Part shown: positions 8,349 through 20,356 of the stretch, in pieces
Numbering within the stretch: the first letter of the stretch is position 1
How the letters are laid out: each line of letters opens with the position of its first letter
Assembly (NCBI RefSeq): GCF_007859295.1
Contig: NZ_VOHB01000002.1
Location: forward strand, 2,233,624 to 2,297,623
Length of the DNA stretch: 64,000 nucleotides
Source of the DNA: Planococcus sp. CPCC 101016
Lineage (GTDB): Bacteria > Bacillota > Bacilli > Bacillales_A > Planococcaceae
Direction: 5' to 3'
The notes under the pieces: generated by a model
Seen by the model: the letters and a program-made list of their open reading frames with translations, nothing else
The model's database searches: none
Told to the model about the DNA's origin: nothing
Program-made: the position numbers and the translations under genes

Positions 8349-10151
8349 TTACAATGATTTCCGTAAAGCAATCACTTCTTGTGCAAGAAGTAAAGCGCGC
8401 TTAAGGTCATGCTGTTTTTCCGCTTCTTTTGATTGCTGGATTTTTAGATTGATTTGCTGTTCGACCCGATGTTTTTGCAGGTGCTTTAAACAATCGGAAA
8501 TTTCTTCATCCGCATGTTCCGGATCGCGTTCGGATAATGCCGTTTCCATAACCAGTTTGCGGAGTTCTGCATCTTGCAGGGTCTCCAGGAATTTATGGAA
8601 GTCTGCCTTATCCCATTCTTCGTAGAAACCGAGCAGCTGAACATACAGTGCTTGGAATTCTTCACTGACAAAGGGTATGCCGTTGTCTTCTAGCGCCAAT
8701 TTATCCATGACTCCCGGATCTGCCAAGGCGTGCGATAAGAGCATCCGCTCCGCCCTATGCAATGACGTGATGCGTTTTGGTTCTTTTTTAACCGTCTTTA
8801 CAGCCGGTTTTTGCTCGGGGCGGTTACGTTCTATTGTTTTATTTTCCAATTTGCGGTAATGCTGCAGAATTGCTTCTTGTGATAATCCGGTTTCCTCTGA
8901 TAATTGCTTTATATATAAATCCCGCTCCAAAGGCGAGGATCTACCGGCTAATAATTGCAGTACTTCCTGAATATACTGCAGCAGATCATTTTCGTATTGA
9001 AAATTCTTGTGCCTGCGGGCATGCATCATTGCAAAAGCAATAAACGCATGCGGCTTGCCGATAATTTGTTCCTTAAAAGCTTCAGCACCGTTTTCCCGAA
9101 CATAATCATCCGGATCCATTTTACCTGGCAGGACTGCAACTTCCACTTTGAAATTATCTTCATTGAGAGAGATTGCCGCCCGTTTGGCGGCTTCCCATCC
9201 TGCATCATCGCCATCAAAACAAATGACCACTTCTTGGGCAAAACGCTTCATCTGCCGGATATGCTGGGCGGTGAGCGACGTGCCCATCGTTGCTAAAGCA
9301 TTGTCAACTCCTGCTTTACCCGCTGCAATGACATCCATAAACCCTTCAAACAAAATGATTTTCCTATTTTTGCGTATAGCGCCTCTGGCATGATGGACGT
9401 TATAAAGCACTTGGCTTTTTTGGAAAATCGGGGATTCAGGACTATTCATATATTTCGCTTCCTGTTTTGTGTGCTCAAGGACCCTGCCCGAAAAGGCGAT
9501 GACTTTGCCGCTTTCGTTCATGATTGGAAACATGATTCTGCCGCGGAACCGATCAAAATAACCACTTGATTGTTCACGGGCAATGGCGAGTCCGCTGGAT
9601 TCCAGCTCTTCTTCACTGAATCCTTTTCGCTTGAGCGCAGAAGCCATGTAGTTCCACTCCGGAAGAGACCAGCCAATTTTATTCTTTTCAATGATCTCCC
9701 GGGTAAAGCCCCTATTTTCCAAATAGTCCAGTGCCTCCTGCCCTTCTTCCGTATTCAGTAAAATGTGATGGTACATATCCGCAGCAAACTCGTGCATCAA
9801 AATCAATTGATTGTCACTTTTTGATTGCACCGGACCTGAATCGGCGGGGGCCTGTATATCAACCTCGATGCCTGCACGGCTTCCTAATCTTGACAGGGCA
9901 TCCTGGAATGTTAAATTTTCAATATCCATCAAAAAAGTGATGACGTTGCCACCAGCTCCACAACCAAAACAATGAAAAATCTGTTTGTCAGCGGTGACAG
10001 AAAAAGATGGTGTGCTTTCTCCGTGGAAAGGGCAAAGGCCGAACCAATTGCGGCCCCTCTTTGTTAACTGGACATACTCTCCGACAACATCCACAATATC
10101 TGTGCTGGAACGGATTTTTTCAATCACTTCTTCTGGAACTCGATTGGACAT
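8349..10151 (-). CDS. dnaG: DNA primase DnaG
   Basis: 600-residue primase that makes RNA primers at the fork and binds the DnaB-type helicase. The zinc-binding N-terminal domain has Cys40, His43, Cys61 and Cys64 (CPFH and CFGC). The TOPRIM core includes ILFEGFMDVIAAGKAG and the acidic CFDGDDAGWEAAKRA. The C-terminal third is the less conserved helicase-interacting domain. I chose ATG at 10151 because GGTGAG stands 7 bases before it and MSNRVPEEV matches the usual N terminus; an ATG 12 bases upstream lacks such a site. Confidence 0.96.
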   Translation of the reverse strand: MSNRVPEEVIEKIRSSTDIVDVVGEYVQLTKRGRNWFGLCPFHGESTPSFSVTADKQIFHCFGCGAGGNVITFLMDIENLTFQDALSRLGSRAGIEVDIQAPADSGPVQSKSDNQLILMHEFAADMYHHILLNTEEGQEALDYLENRGFTREIIEKNKIGWSLPEWNYMASALKRKGFSEEELESSGLAIAREQSSGYFDRFRGRIMFPIMNESGKVIAFSGRVLEHTKQEAKYMNSPESPIFQKSQVLYNVHHARGAIRKNRKIILFEGFMDVIAAGKAGVDNALATMGTSLTAQHIRQMKRFAQEVVICFDGDDAGWEAAKRAAISLNEDNFKVEVAVLPGKMDPDDYVRENGAEAFKEQIIGKPHAFIAFAMMHARRHKNFQYENDLLQYIQEVLQLLAGRSSPLERDLYIKQLSEETGLSQEAILQHYRKLENKTIERNRPEQKPAVKTVKKEPKRITSLHRAERMLLSHALADPGVMDKLALEDNGIPFVSEEFQALYVQLLGFYEEWDKADFHKFLETLQDAELRKLVMETALSERDPEHADEEISDCLKHLQKHRVEQQINLKIQQSKEAEKQHDLKRALLLAQEVIALRKSL

Positions 10152-10318
10152 TTTTCTCACCATCTTTGTTTGCTTAACTTATTTAATTCGCGATGCAGAA
10201 ACAAAATCCTTCATTTTTCGACAAAAAGATGGAGCAAACTATTTTATCCACTAGTAAGCTTTAGCCACAATTCTTCATTATAAAACGTTTTTATTAAAAA
10301 ATCTACCAAAAAGAAAGA

Positions 10319-10342
10319 AAAACCGCCTGTGCAGGTGGTTTT
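10319..10342 (-). terminator. Terminator after ppsR
   Basis: AAAACCGCCTG (10319-10329) pairs imperfectly with CAGGTGGTTTT (10332-10342); a T-run follows on the minus strand. It separates ccpN-ppsR from dnaG-sigA. Confidence 0.75.
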
Positions 10343-10349
10343 CCCGAAA

Positions 10350-11156
10350 TCATTTTTGAAGTTTGCTTAATATCAAATTAGCGGTTTCTTCTACAGCCCG
10401 ATTCGTTACATCCACTATTTCGCAGCCAATCCGATCCACCACTTTGTGGAAATGGGTGATTTCTTCATGGATCCGGTCAATTTTCGCGTAATTGGCATCA
10501 TCATTCAAGCCCAGTGCGATCAATCGCTCTTTGCGGATATTATTAAGTTTATCGGGAGAGATGACCAAGCCAAAACATTTTTTCGGATCTACATGATACA
10601 ATTCGTCCGGCGGATCAACTTCCGGCACCAGTGGAACGTTTGCGACTTTTAGCCGTTTATGCGCCAAGTACTGGGATAAAGGGGTTTTGGACGTTCTTGA
10701 AATTCCGACTAGAACGATGTCAGCCATCAAGATGCCCCTTGGATCCCTTCCATCATCGTATTTGACGGCGAATTCAATGGCTTCAACTTTTTTAAAATAG
10801 TCGTCATCCAATTTACGGACCAGCCCTGCTTCCTGCAAGGGCGGCGCGTCGAGCTCTTTTTCCAATGCATCTAGGAGAGGACCCATCAGATCCACTGCTG
10901 TCACATGAAATTTGACTGTTTCAGCCTGCATATAGTCCCGCAACTTCTGGGAAACTAAGGTATAGACGATAAAAGCCTTTTGGGTAACGGCCAATTTAAT
11001 GATTTCCTGTAGATGATCGATCGAATCGATGTAGGGAAAACGCTTTAAGACAGCATTTTGATCTGGATTTAAGTATTGGCTGATCGCTGCTTTTGCGACC
11101 AGTTCCCCTGTTTCTCCAACCGAATCGGAGACAATGAACAAGCGGAGTGAATTCAT
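10350..11156 (-). CDS. ppsR: Pyruvate, phosphate dikinase regulatory protein (PpsR/DUF299 kinase-phosphorylase)
   Basis: 268 residues. Members reversibly phosphorylate pyruvate-phosphate dikinase or PEP synthase. The P-loop-like signature [15 protein letters not shown] (about 150-164) and the N-terminal [17 protein letters not shown] are those of the family. Start: ATG at 11156 has GAGGTG 7 bases before it; a longer frame overlapping ccpN is not needed. It lies 10 bases after ccpN, like yqzB-yqfL of B. subtilis, which pairs it with gluconeogenic control. Confidence 0.9.
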   Translation of the reverse strand: MNSLRLFIVSDSVGETGELVAKAAISQYLNPDQNAVLKRFPYIDSIDHLQEIIKLAVTQKAFIVYTLVSQKLRDYMQAETVKFHVTAVDLMGPLLDALEKELDAPPLQEAGLVRKLDDDYFKKVEAIEFAVKYDDGRDPRGILMADIVLVGISRTSKTPLSQYLAHKRLKVANVPLVPEVDPPDELYHVDPKKCFGLVISPDKLNNIRKERLIALGLNDDANYAKIDRIHEEITHFHKVVDRIGCEIVDVTNRAVEETANLILSKLQK

Positions 11157-11166
11157 AGTTGGCACC

Positions 11167-11805
11167 TCACAGATCGTGGTTTTCCGATAGCGATAAAAAC
11201 GCACGAGTAATATTCGTTTTTGTTAATCTGCCGACGACTTTGAAGCCATCCGGCTGTTCTTCCACCACAGGCAATGCATCGATTTGCTGATTGATCAGGC
11301 GATGCGCTGCCTGGATCAGGGATTCATTCTTCGCACAGTACGTAATATTTGGCATGCGCGTCATGATGATATGTACGGGAATAGCGGATAAGTTTTGGCT
11401 GCCTAAACTTGCCCGCAGCAAATCCTTTCTTGACAGGACTCCAGCCAAATAAGATTTTTTGTCCACGACAAAAAGCGTTCCGACATCATCCAGAAACATC
11501 TGGCTGATGGCGTCGTATACGCTGACATCTTCTCTGACGACAACTGGAATCGATTGAAAATCTTTGACCTTCATGTTATTCATCGTATCCGTGACATCTT
11601 GACCCGGTTTTTTGCCCGAATAAAAATAGCCAACACGCGGACGGGCATCTAGAAAGCCTGCCATTGTCAGGATGGCTAAGTCGGGGCGAAGCGTCGATCT
11701 TGTTAAGTTCAGGCGATCCGCTATCTGTTCCCCAGTTATCGGACCATTGCCTTTAACGATTTGCAGAATTTCCTCTTGCCGTTTATTGAGTTCGATTGGA
11801 CTCAC
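11167..11805 (-). CDS. ccpN: Transcriptional repressor CcpN (HTH plus two CBS domains)
   Basis: 212 residues, the length of B. subtilis CcpN. The N-terminal winged HTH is [59 protein letters not shown] in the family; only parts are quoted here: [13 protein letters not shown] is the recognition part. Two CBS motifs (about 80-205) sense nucleotides. In B. subtilis it represses gluconeogenic genes during glycolysis. I take the GTG at 11805, which gives the usual N terminus; the frame is open to a TTG at 11835 but GAGGCG lies awkwardly close to the GTG, so the start is uncertain. Divergent from glyS. Confidence 0.9.
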   Translation of the reverse strand: MSPIELNKRQEEILQIVKGNGPITGEQIADRLNLTRSTLRPDLAILTMAGFLDARPRVGYFYSGKKPGQDVTDTMNNMKVKDFQSIPVVVREDVSVYDAISQMFLDDVGTLFVVDKKSYLAGVLSRKDLLRASLGSQNLSAIPVHIIMTRMPNITYCAKNESLIQAAHRLINQQIDALPVVEEQPDGFKVVGRLTKTNITRAFLSLSENHDL

Positions 11806-11843
11806 CGCCTCAAAATATATATATGTTATACTCAATACCGATT

Positions 11844-11849
11844 ATTATA
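11844..11849 (-). promoter_or_regulatory. Probable -10 element of the ccpN promoter
   Basis: TATAAT on the minus strand, about 40 bases before the ccpN GTG. No good -35 is seen. It lies only about 20 bases from the -35 of the divergent glyS leader promoter, so the two promoters face away from each other in a tight region. Confidence 0.5.
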
Positions 11850-11866
11850 TACTAATTAACACGATA

Positions 11867-11895
11867 TTGCGAAGAAAACATTGTCATGGTACAAT
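11867..11895 (+). promoter_or_regulatory. glyS leader promoter
   Basis: Sigma-A promoter TTGCGA (11867-11872), 17 bp, TACAAT (11890-11895), placed to start the T-box leader. Confidence 0.75.
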
Positions 11896-11904
11896 AATGA
11901 ACGA

Positions 11905-12112
11905 ACTTAACACAGGCAACGACGGATAGATAAGTACTGTAACAGAAGCGAGCAGGGATAGTGAAAGCCTGCAACTACAGGAAAAGGCGATCCAGAGCCA
12001 TTCTTTATTTTAAGCGGGCTGCATTTTGCAGTCAATCGAGGTGGAACCGCGGGTCTTAACGTACTCGTCCTCGGACATGATGACATGTCCGAGGATGGGT
12101 ACGATTTTTTAT
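11905..12112 (+). promoter_or_regulatory. Glycine T-box riboswitch with terminator
   Basis: Leader RNA that senses uncharged tRNA-Gly and controls glyS. Seen: the T-box sequence GAGGTGGAACCGCGGG around 12038-12053, whose bulge UGGA (12042-12045) pairs with UCCA, the expected acceptor end of tRNA-Gly; a likely specifier codon GGC at 11986-11988 in GAAAAGGCGATCC; and a strong terminator hairpin (about 12060-12104) with a T-run. The stem I boundaries are approximate. Confidence 0.9.
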
Positions 12113-12129
12113 TTTATGGAGGTAATTTT

Positions 12130-13506
12130 ATGTCAATGGAAGATGTAGTTGCGTTAGCGAAACACAGAGGATTTGTATTCCCAGGCTCTGAAATATACGG
12201 AGGATTGGCAAATACGTGGGATTATGGCCCACTTGGCGTCGAACTAAAAAACAATATCAAAAAAGCATGGTGGAAAAAATTCGTGCAGGAATCCCCTTAT
12301 AATGTGGGATTGGATGCAGCCATCCTGATGAACCCGAAAACATGGGTTGCTTCTGGGCATGTCGGCAACTTCAATGATCCGATGATCGACTGCAAAAGCT
12401 GCAAAACCCGTCACCGTGCCGATAAATTAATCGAAGACGCATTGGATGCAAAAGGCATCGAATTGATAGTTGATGGATTGTCTTTCGAACGCATGGCCGA
12501 ACTGATCCAAGAACACGATGTTAAATGCCCGACATGCGGCGCACAGGACTTTACGGAAATCCGTCAATTCAACTTGATGTTCAAAACTTTCCAAGGCGTG
12601 ACTGAGGCTTCGACCAATGAGATTTTCCTGCGTCCGGAAACGGCTCAAGGGATTTTCGTCAACTATAAGAACGTTCAGCGCTCAATGCGTAAAAAAATGC
12701 CATTCGGCATCGCCCAGATCGGCAAAAGCTTCCGTAACGAAATCACACCCGGCAACTTTACTTTCCGTACGCGTGAATTCGAGCAGATGGAACTTGAATT
12801 TTTCTGCAAGCCCGGCGAAGATTTAGAATGGTACGCTTACTGGCGCGATTTCTGTAAAAAATGGCTATTGGATTTAAATATGGCCGAAGACAATATGCGC
12901 CTACGCGAACATGACAAAGACGAACTTTCCCATTATTCGAATGCCACTGTGGATATCGAATACAAATTCCCATTCGGCTGGGGCGAGCTTTGGGGCATTG
13001 CAGACCGCACCGATTTCGACTTAAAACGCCATATGGAGCATTCCGGAGAAGATTTCAATTACATCGATCCAATGACAAACGAACGCTTCGTGCCTTATTG
13101 TATCGAACCTTCTCTTGGAGCTGACCGTGTGACACTTGCATTCCTTGTCGACGCCTACAGCGAAGAAGAACTTGAAAACGACGACAAGCGTACCGTTTTG
13201 CGCTTCCACCCTGCTCTGGCTCCTTATAAAGCAGCCGTCCTGCCGCTTTCTAAAAAGTTAGCAGAAGGCGCGACAGAAGTATTCGCTGATCTAGCCAAGC
13301 ACTTCATGGTGGATTACGATGAATCTCAATCCATCGGTAAACGCTACCGTCGCCAGGACGAAATCGGTACTCCGTTCTGTATCACCTATGACTTTGATTC
13401 TGTCGAAGACGGCCAGGTAACAGTACGTCACCGGGATTCCATGGAGCAAACACGCATGCCGATCGCTGAAGTGCAGGCTTATATCGAGAAGCACATTCAG
13501 TTTTAA
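12130..13506 (+). CDS. glyS: Glycyl-tRNA synthetase, single-chain (alpha2) type
   Basis: 458-residue class II synthetase that charges tRNA-Gly. The N terminus [25 protein letters not shown] is the substrate-binding segment of the dimeric (eukaryote/archaea-like) type. A zinc-ribbon-like pair CKSCKTRH and CPTCG falls at about 88-95 and 133-137. Motif 2 includes [21 protein letters not shown], motif 3 SLGADRV. This differs from the two-subunit GlyQ/GlyS of B. subtilis. Start ATG at 12130 is chosen for GGAGGT (12118-12123); a frame open to 12085 runs through the terminator hairpin and is not used. Confidence 0.96.
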   Translation: MSMEDVVALAKHRGFVFPGSEIYGGLANTWDYGPLGVELKNNIKKAWWKKFVQESPYNVGLDAAILMNPKTWVASGHVGNFNDPMIDCKSCKTRHRADKLIEDALDAKGIELIVDGLSFERMAELIQEHDVKCPTCGAQDFTEIRQFNLMFKTFQGVTEASTNEIFLRPETAQGIFVNYKNVQRSMRKKMPFGIAQIGKSFRNEITPGNFTFRTREFEQMELEFFCKPGEDLEWYAYWRDFCKKWLLDLNMAEDNMRLREHDKDELSHYSNATVDIEYKFPFGWGELWGIADRTDFDLKRHMEHSGEDFNYIDPMTNERFVPYCIEPSLGADRVTLAFLVDAYSEEELENDDKRTVLRFHPALAPYKAAVLPLSKKLAEGATEVFADLAKHFMVDYDESQSIGKRYRRQDEIGTPFCITYDFDSVEDGQVTVRHRDSMEQTRMPIAEVQAYIEKHIQF

Positions 13507-13525
13507 TCTTTCAACCTGATATTAC

Positions 13526-13688
13526 GCAAAACAACTCCGCTTTCGGGCCTGCAGGATGCGGGTCATGCAGCTGGCGCGACAGGACGTCGCGGTGCGAGCT
13601 GCCAAGGGCTTGCGCTGAACTAACTCGGGCTTATTGCCCGAGTGGATTTCAGCACTTCGCTATCCCGCGGGAGTCTCCGTTGTTTTGC
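13526..13688. repeat. Structured intergenic repeat, family A copy 1
   Basis: A 163-bp GC-rich block between convergent glyS and recO. It is bounded by a 10-bp inverted repeat, GCAAAACAAC (13526-13535) and GTTGTTTTGC (13679-13688). An inner hairpin is CTCGGGC..GCCCGAG (about 13625-13643). Bases 13529-13615 are about 90% identical to 47659-47745. No open reading frame of note. The rest of the gap (13689-13883) is AT-rich and I see nothing in it. Confidence 0.85.
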
Positions 13689-13887
13689 TCTATATCATAA
13701 TAGAACTGTTCTATCTAATAAATAATTAACTACCTTGTATGTATAAGAAAAAATTTTTAAACTGATAATCTTCATAACTTTGAATAGAATGAGTGAAAAG
13801 CAATAAAAGACCAAGACCTGCTCCTGAACCGCTACGATGCTTTATCTGCCTAGAGCGACTTCTTCACTTTTTAACTAAAAACAAAAA

Positions 13888-13922
13888 GAGTTGCCGAGAG
13901 ACTATTCGTCTTTCGGCAACTC
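13888..13922 (-). terminator. Terminator overlapping the recO stop
   Basis: GAGTTGCCGAGAGA (13888-13901) pairs with TCTTTCGGCAACTC (13909-13922). The recO stop (13902-13904) lies in the loop, so the 5' arm of the hairpin encodes the last residues of RecO. Confidence 0.88.
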
Positions 13923-14684
13923 TTCTTTTTTAGGCAAAAACTCAGGCGTCCGTTCCAATTGCTCGAGAAACTTCCGGGATTTTAAACGAATCCCTGCTTT
14001 TTCTTCATAAATCGTACGAACGATTTGTTTGAGCAGGCTCTTGGACTCTTTCTTTAAAGTTAACGAACCCACCCGTTCGATCGGCACAAAATAGAAGGTG
14101 CGAATCAACTTCACCAAAGCCGGGCTTAAGCGAATGATGTAGCGGTCGATATGAAAACAGCGGTGACAGAGAAAACCAAGTTCCTGAAACGAAAATGCGA
14201 ATTCCCCTTCCGTCGCCCCGCAATTTGCACATTCGTGCAGTGTTGGCGCAAGACCCGCCGCTTGCAGCATTTTCCACTCCACAAACAAAGTAATCGCTTC
14301 TGGATCATAGCCATCATCAATCGCGTGCAATGCTTGATAAAGCATTTCGTAAACAGCAGGCTGTGGTTCATCCTGCTCGGTCAAACGGTCAACCAATTCA
14401 ACGACATAACTGGCATAAGCGGTTGACATGATGTCTTCACGAATATGCCGCAGCGATTCCAATGGATCACCTGCCTGCAATGTCCCCATTCCTCTTCCTT
14501 TATAGATGGAAAAAGTTCCGTGGGTAAAGACCTGTGTAATTGCTGCCAACCTGCTGGCCGGCTTTTTTGCACCTCTTGCCATGCAGGTGATTTTTCCCGC
14601 TTCCCTGGTAAACAAGGTGACGATCTTATTCGTTTCGCCGTAAGGCATCGTACGAATGACAATTCCCTCTACTTGATTTTGCAT
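13902..14684 (-). CDS. recO: DNA repair protein RecO
   Basis: 260-residue recombination mediator that helps load RecA in the RecFOR pathway. The N-terminal OB fold begins QVEGIVIRTMPYGETNKIVTLFT; the C-terminal part has a four-cysteine zinc site, CANC (about 151-154) and CHRC (about 174-177). It begins 12 bases after era. The small yqzL gene found between era and recO in B. subtilis is absent. The C-terminal tail (PKKEELPKDE) is encoded in the terminator arm. Confidence 0.95.
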   Translation of the reverse strand: MQNQVEGIVIRTMPYGETNKIVTLFTREAGKITCMARGAKKPASRLAAITQVFTHGTFSIYKGRGMGTLQAGDPLESLRHIREDIMSTAYASYVVELVDRLTEQDEPQPAVYEMLYQALHAIDDGYDPEAITLFVEWKMLQAAGLAPTLHECANCGATEGEFAFSFQELGFLCHRCFHIDRYIIRLSPALVKLIRTFYFVPIERVGSLTLKKESKSLLKQIVRTIYEEKAGIRLKSRKFLEQLERTPEFLPKKEELPKDE

Positions 14685-14696
14685 GGGAAGGACTCC

Positions 14697-16367
<1,671 letters not shown>

Positions 16368-16381
<14 letters not shown>

Positions 16382-16850
16382 GCTTATCACGTGTTATGCC
16401 AAGCGAAATCAAAATTTCTTCTTGACGGGAAAACATTTTCTTTTCATCTTCTTCAGTCATATGGTCGTATCCCAGCAAATGCAAAAACCCATGAACTGCC
16501 AGGAAGCCCAACTCCCGTTCAAACGAATGGCCGTAATCTGCTGCTTGTTCTTTGGTCCGATCGAGTGAGATGATGATATCTCCGAGCATGCGTGGTTCCG
16601 GAGAGCCGATAATGGCCGTTTCCCCTTCGCCCAATTCCTCCATTGCAAACGAGATGACATCTGTTGGCTGATCTTTGCCCCGGTATTCGCGGTTGATATC
16701 ACGGATCATTTCATTGGTGACAAAGGTCACGGACACTTCCGAGTCTCCTAATCCCTCTTCTTTCGCTGCGTGTTCAAGGATGTTTTGTACAAACTCCAGT
16801 TCCTGCTGATTCAGGCTTTCTGTTTCGTCCATAAAATCGATTGCTATCAT
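16368..16850 (-). CDS. ybeY: Endoribonuclease YbeY
   Basis: 160-residue metal-dependent RNase for 16S rRNA 3' maturation and ribosome quality control. The zinc signature [11 protein letters not shown] (about 121-131) is intact. The start at ATG 16850 has GGAGGAGC upstream; the frame is open 18 bases further but that is inside the binding site region. It follows pgpH by a few bases. Confidence 0.95.
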
Positions 16851-16864
16851 AGCTGCTCCTCCTA

Positions 16865-18985
16865 TCAATTGGTCTCTTTCGGATATTCGATGCGTGAATG
16901 GAAGATTCCATTCAACGTTTCACACATCACCGATTTCACCGTCTTCAGTTCTTTTAAGGATATATCACATTCCTCAAATTGCCCATCTTTCAGTTTATCT
17001 TCTACAATCGAATCCACCAATTTTTTTATTTTTTCTGATGTTGGCTCTTTCATTGAGCGGACGGCCGCTTCCAGGCTGTCTGCGATGCAGATGATGGCAA
17101 TTTCCTTGGTTTGCGGTTTTGGTCCGACATAGCGATAAGCTTCTTCATTGGTATCCGGATTGGTTTCTTTCGCTTTGTAGTAAAAGAATTTCAATAGACT
17201 CGTGCCATGATGCTGTGCAGCCACATCAATGATTTCTTTCGGCATCTTATAGTTTTTAAGCATTTGAGCTCCCTGTACACCATGTGCCAAGATGATATCC
17301 CGGCTTTTTTCCGGCGGCAGACGGTCATGCGGATTTTCAATATTCACTTGATTTTCAATAAAAAACTGCGGCTGTTTTGTTTTGCCGATATCATGATAAT
17401 AACAGCCCACCCGAGCTAACAGGCCATTTGCTCCGATTGCTTCACAAGAAGCATCCGCCAAATTCGCCACCATTAAGCTATGGTGATAGGTACCAGGCGT
17501 CTCCATAAGGATTTTCTTCAAAAGCGGATGATTTGGATTGGACAGCTCAATCAGACGCATGGCTGAAAGCATGCCAAAAGCTGATTCGAAAAACGGCAAA
17601 AATCCGATGGCCAATGCGCCGGAGAGCAAACCAGAGACAATCGCAGCTGTAAAATAAAAACCGATTTCCGACCAATTATATTGTGTCTGCCCAATCAATA
17701 AGTAAAAAGCGACGAACAATACATTGACTCCCGCTACAGCTAAACTGATTTGCAGCAAACGTCCGCGGCCGCCATCCTGGTCAATTAAGTAAATAGCAGT
17801 CAACCCGCCGAAGAGTATGTAAAGGGCCACATCAACTTGCAGAGAAGCTGAATAACCGCTTTGCAGCATGATGCCAGCTGCGGCACTAATCAGGATTGTC
17901 ACATAGACAGCAGCCCGTTCATTAACCAACAGACGAACCAGCATGCCTGCCAGCGCCGTTGGAAAAATAAACGAAATCACCAAATCAAAGTTTCCGCTGA
18001 CTGCATATAATAATTTCATAAGCGCCAATGAAATCGCGATAACCACAACGATGACCAGCAGCTCCGTGCTTTTGCTTTTATCATCTTTCTCTGAGCGGGA
18101 CATGACAGCCATCAAGAGTCCTACAGCAATCAAAACAAAAATCAGCAGGCCCAGCAGCGGTTTGTAATTCAAATGCTCTTCTGTCATTCCGGCGAGCTCC
18201 AGCTGTCGGTATATTTCCTTGTCCACCACTTGGCCTTCTTGTACCAAGACTTGCCCTTGCAATATACGTGTCGGCTCAACGCTGTTCCGAACTTGCTGCA
18301 CTTGGCTCGCTGTCAATTCTTCATTGACCAGCTCATTCGCAATGATGCCAAAGCGGCCAATGGTCACCGCTGCTTGGACTACGTTAGCTGGAATTTGTTC
18401 ATTGCGCCGGATGTCCTGTTCTATTTCCGTCCGAATCCGCGCTACTTCCTCTATCCGTATCGGTTCACTCAAGTAGGATTGCAGCAAGTTGTCCAACTCT
18501 TCCCGTACATCGATCAACCGTTCATCGGATAGAGCCAATAAAGATCGGAGCATATCGTCTGTTAACCGCAATCCGTTTTCACTGGTTTCCATTAGACGCA
18601 AATCTTCTCTAAGCTGTGCAATCTTATCTTCTTCAGAAAGCTCCTCCTGTTCAGCTTCAGGGGCTGCCTTAGCATCCAAAAGGTAGTCGAAAAGAGACTC
18701 GATCAAGGCTGATTGGTTATCAGCAATTTCATCCATGAATTGATAGCTCGGCGCCACTTCATCAGCGAGCCTTTGCCTTTCAAGCTCGGTTTTAATTGGG
18801 TCTTCCACTGTTTTTTCTGAACGGATGGTCTCAGATGATAATTGGAATAACTGTATATCATATGCATCGCCTTGAACAGAGTCCGTTAAAAAAGCGTAAA
18901 GCATTCCAGCTGTCAATAAGATGCCAACCGCCATTATTTTTCGATAGCCCAGTTTTTCGAAGATTTTTTGTGCCCTATGACGCAT
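16865..18985 (-). CDS. pgpH: Cyclic-di-AMP phosphodiesterase PgpH (7TM-HD)
   Basis: 706-residue membrane protein that hydrolyses c-di-AMP. Order: N-terminal membrane segment, a large extracytoplasmic 7TMR-HD domain (about 40-265), seven membrane helices (about 270-470), and a cytoplasmic HD phosphohydrolase domain with [21 protein letters not shown] and AAQHHGT. Start ATG at 18985 has GGGGTG upstream; a longer frame to 19042 has no good site. The downstream ybeY-dgkA-cdd-era-recO order is conserved in Bacillales. Confidence 0.93.
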   Translation of the reverse strand: MRHRAQKIFEKLGYRKIMAVGILLTAGMLYAFLTDSVQGDAYDIQLFQLSSETIRSEKTVEDPIKTELERQRLADEVAPSYQFMDEIADNQSALIESLFDYLLDAKAAPEAEQEELSEEDKIAQLREDLRLMETSENGLRLTDDMLRSLLALSDERLIDVREELDNLLQSYLSEPIRIEEVARIRTEIEQDIRRNEQIPANVVQAAVTIGRFGIIANELVNEELTASQVQQVRNSVEPTRILQGQVLVQEGQVVDKEIYRQLELAGMTEEHLNYKPLLGLLIFVLIAVGLLMAVMSRSEKDDKSKSTELLVIVVVIAISLALMKLLYAVSGNFDLVISFIFPTALAGMLVRLLVNERAAVYVTILISAAAGIMLQSGYSASLQVDVALYILFGGLTAIYLIDQDGGRGRLLQISLAVAGVNVLFVAFYLLIGQTQYNWSEIGFYFTAAIVSGLLSGALAIGFLPFFESAFGMLSAMRLIELSNPNHPLLKKILMETPGTYHHSLMVANLADASCEAIGANGLLARVGCYYHDIGKTKQPQFFIENQVNIENPHDRLPPEKSRDIILAHGVQGAQMLKNYKMPKEIIDVAAQHHGTSLLKFFYYKAKETNPDTNEEAYRYVGPKPQTKEIAIICIADSLEAAVRSMKEPTSEKIKKLVDSIVEDKLKDGQFEECDISLKELKTVKSVMCETLNGIFHSRIEYPKETN

Positions 18986-19123
18986 GTTCTCACACCCCGC
19001 ATTTCTTATTTCCATCATAACAACTAAAGAAATAGATTTCACGGTGTATTTCTAATAATTTGAAATTATCCCCATATTTATGAGGTGAATTGGATGGTGC
19101 AAAAGCAATAGTCATTTGCCCGC

Positions 19124-19157
19124 AAAAAAATGCAGGGATATGTATCCCTGCATTTTT
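19124..19157 (-). terminator. Terminator after phoH
   Basis: AAAAAATGCAGGGATA (about 19124-19140) pairs with TATCCCTGCATTTTT (19143-19157). It isolates phoH from pgpH, which must have its own promoter in 18986-19120. Confidence 0.88.
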
Positions 19158-19166
19158 CTAAGCTAT

Positions 19167-20126
19167 TTAAGTGGGCTGATTTTCATAAGCTTCAATGATT
19201 TTCGCTACAAGCGGGTGACGAACTACATCGCCGCTTTCGAGATATTGAAAGTGGATATTGCGCACACCTTTTAAAATCGTTTCAGCTGCGATCAACCCGG
19301 ATTCAGCTCCCCGAGGCAAATCGATCTGGGTTTTGTCGCCGGTAATAATCATTTTTGAACCAAAACCTAGACGTGTCAAGAACATTTTCATCTGGGCTTT
19401 TGTGGTATTTTGCGCTTCATCCAGAATAACAAAGGCCTCATCTAAAGTGCGCCCTCTCATATAAGCCAGAGGAGCGATTTCAATCGTACCGCGTTCGATA
19501 AATCGATTGGTCTGTTCTAACCCTAAAACGTCATGGAGAGAGTCATACAAAGGACGAAGATAAGGATCTACCTTTTCTTTTAAGTCACCCGGCAAGAAGC
19601 CCAGGCTTTCACCTGCTTCAACAGCAGGGCGAGTCAAAATAATTCTCTTTACTTGGCCATTTTTTAGTGCCTGGACGGCCATGACAACTGCCAGATAGGT
19701 TTTCCCTGTTCCGGCTGGACCAATGCCGAACACTAGATCCTTGCTCCTTACTGCATGGATGTAATGTCGCTGGCCAATAGTTTTAGCGCGAATTGATCTT
19801 CCATTGGCATTGCGTGCTACTTCTTCATCGTAAAGCTCAGCAAAATATTCAATCGTGCCGTTTTTAGCCATTTCAATGGCAGAGACGATATCCCGCTGAT
19901 CGATATTGATATTTTTGCGAATGACCCGCAACAATTGTTCTATTAATAATTTCCCCGTCTGTTTGCCTTCTTCAGATCCTGATAATTTGATGACCTCACC
20001 GCGGGTAATAATTTGAATATCGAATGCTTCTTCGATTAAAGTTAAATGATTGTCTGATATCCCGAGCAGCTGAACCGCTTCATTTGGGTCTTTCACATGT
20101 AATTCGAGTAGGTTGTTTTCTGTCAT
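19167..20126 (-). CDS. phoH: PhoH-like ATPase
   Basis: 319-residue P-loop ATPase. Walker A FGIGPAGTGKTYLA (about 133-146) and Walker B FVILDEAQNTT (about 232-242) are intact. An N-terminal KH-like domain spans about 1-90. The RNA-related role is not settled; it sits by ribosome-maturation genes (ybeY, era). In B. subtilis the sporulation genes yqfC and yqfD precede it; neither is found here. Confidence 0.93.
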   Translation of the reverse strand: MTENNLLELHVKDPNEAVQLLGISDNHLTLIEEAFDIQIITRGEVIKLSGSEEGKQTGKLLIEQLLRVIRKNINIDQRDIVSAIEMAKNGTIEYFAELYDEEVARNANGRSIRAKTIGQRHYIHAVRSKDLVFGIGPAGTGKTYLAVVMAVQALKNGQVKRIILTRPAVEAGESLGFLPGDLKEKVDPYLRPLYDSLHDVLGLEQTNRFIERGTIEIAPLAYMRGRTLDEAFVILDEAQNTTKAQMKMFLTRLGFGSKMIITGDKTQIDLPRGAESGLIAAETILKGVRNIHFQYLESGDVVRHPLVAKIIEAYENQPT

Positions 20127-20328
20127 GTGGACGCTCCTTGGAATCGAGTATTTACTACTAATTTCACTCTATCATTAAAGATAATCACTTGTAAAATATT
20201 TGTTTAGATAAGCTAGGTGAGAGAAGTAGCCTTTTGGGTACTGTTTTGCAGTAAAATAAACATAATTATCAAAAAAACACAGTATACATACTAATTAGTT
20301 TACATAATTTTATTATGATATATAAAAA

Positions 20329-20350
20329 TCGGCCAGTTTCCACTGGCCGA
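20329..20350 (-). terminator. Terminator after the uncharacterised gene
   Basis: TCGGCCAGT (20329-20337) pairs with ACTGGCCGA (20342-20350), loop TTCC, followed on the minus strand by a T-run. The AT-rich gap 20127-20328 to phoH has no recognised gene. Confidence 0.88.
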
Positions 20351-20356
20351 CAGCTA

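Noticed and set aside
10319..10342. Possible regulatory RNA between dnaG and ppsR
   Set aside because: It is a simple hairpin with a T-run after ppsR, well explained as a terminator.
12085..12129. Longer N terminus for glyS from an upstream start
   Set aside because: The extra codons lie in the T-box terminator hairpin, and the ATG at 12130 has a strong GGAGGT site and the usual N terminus.
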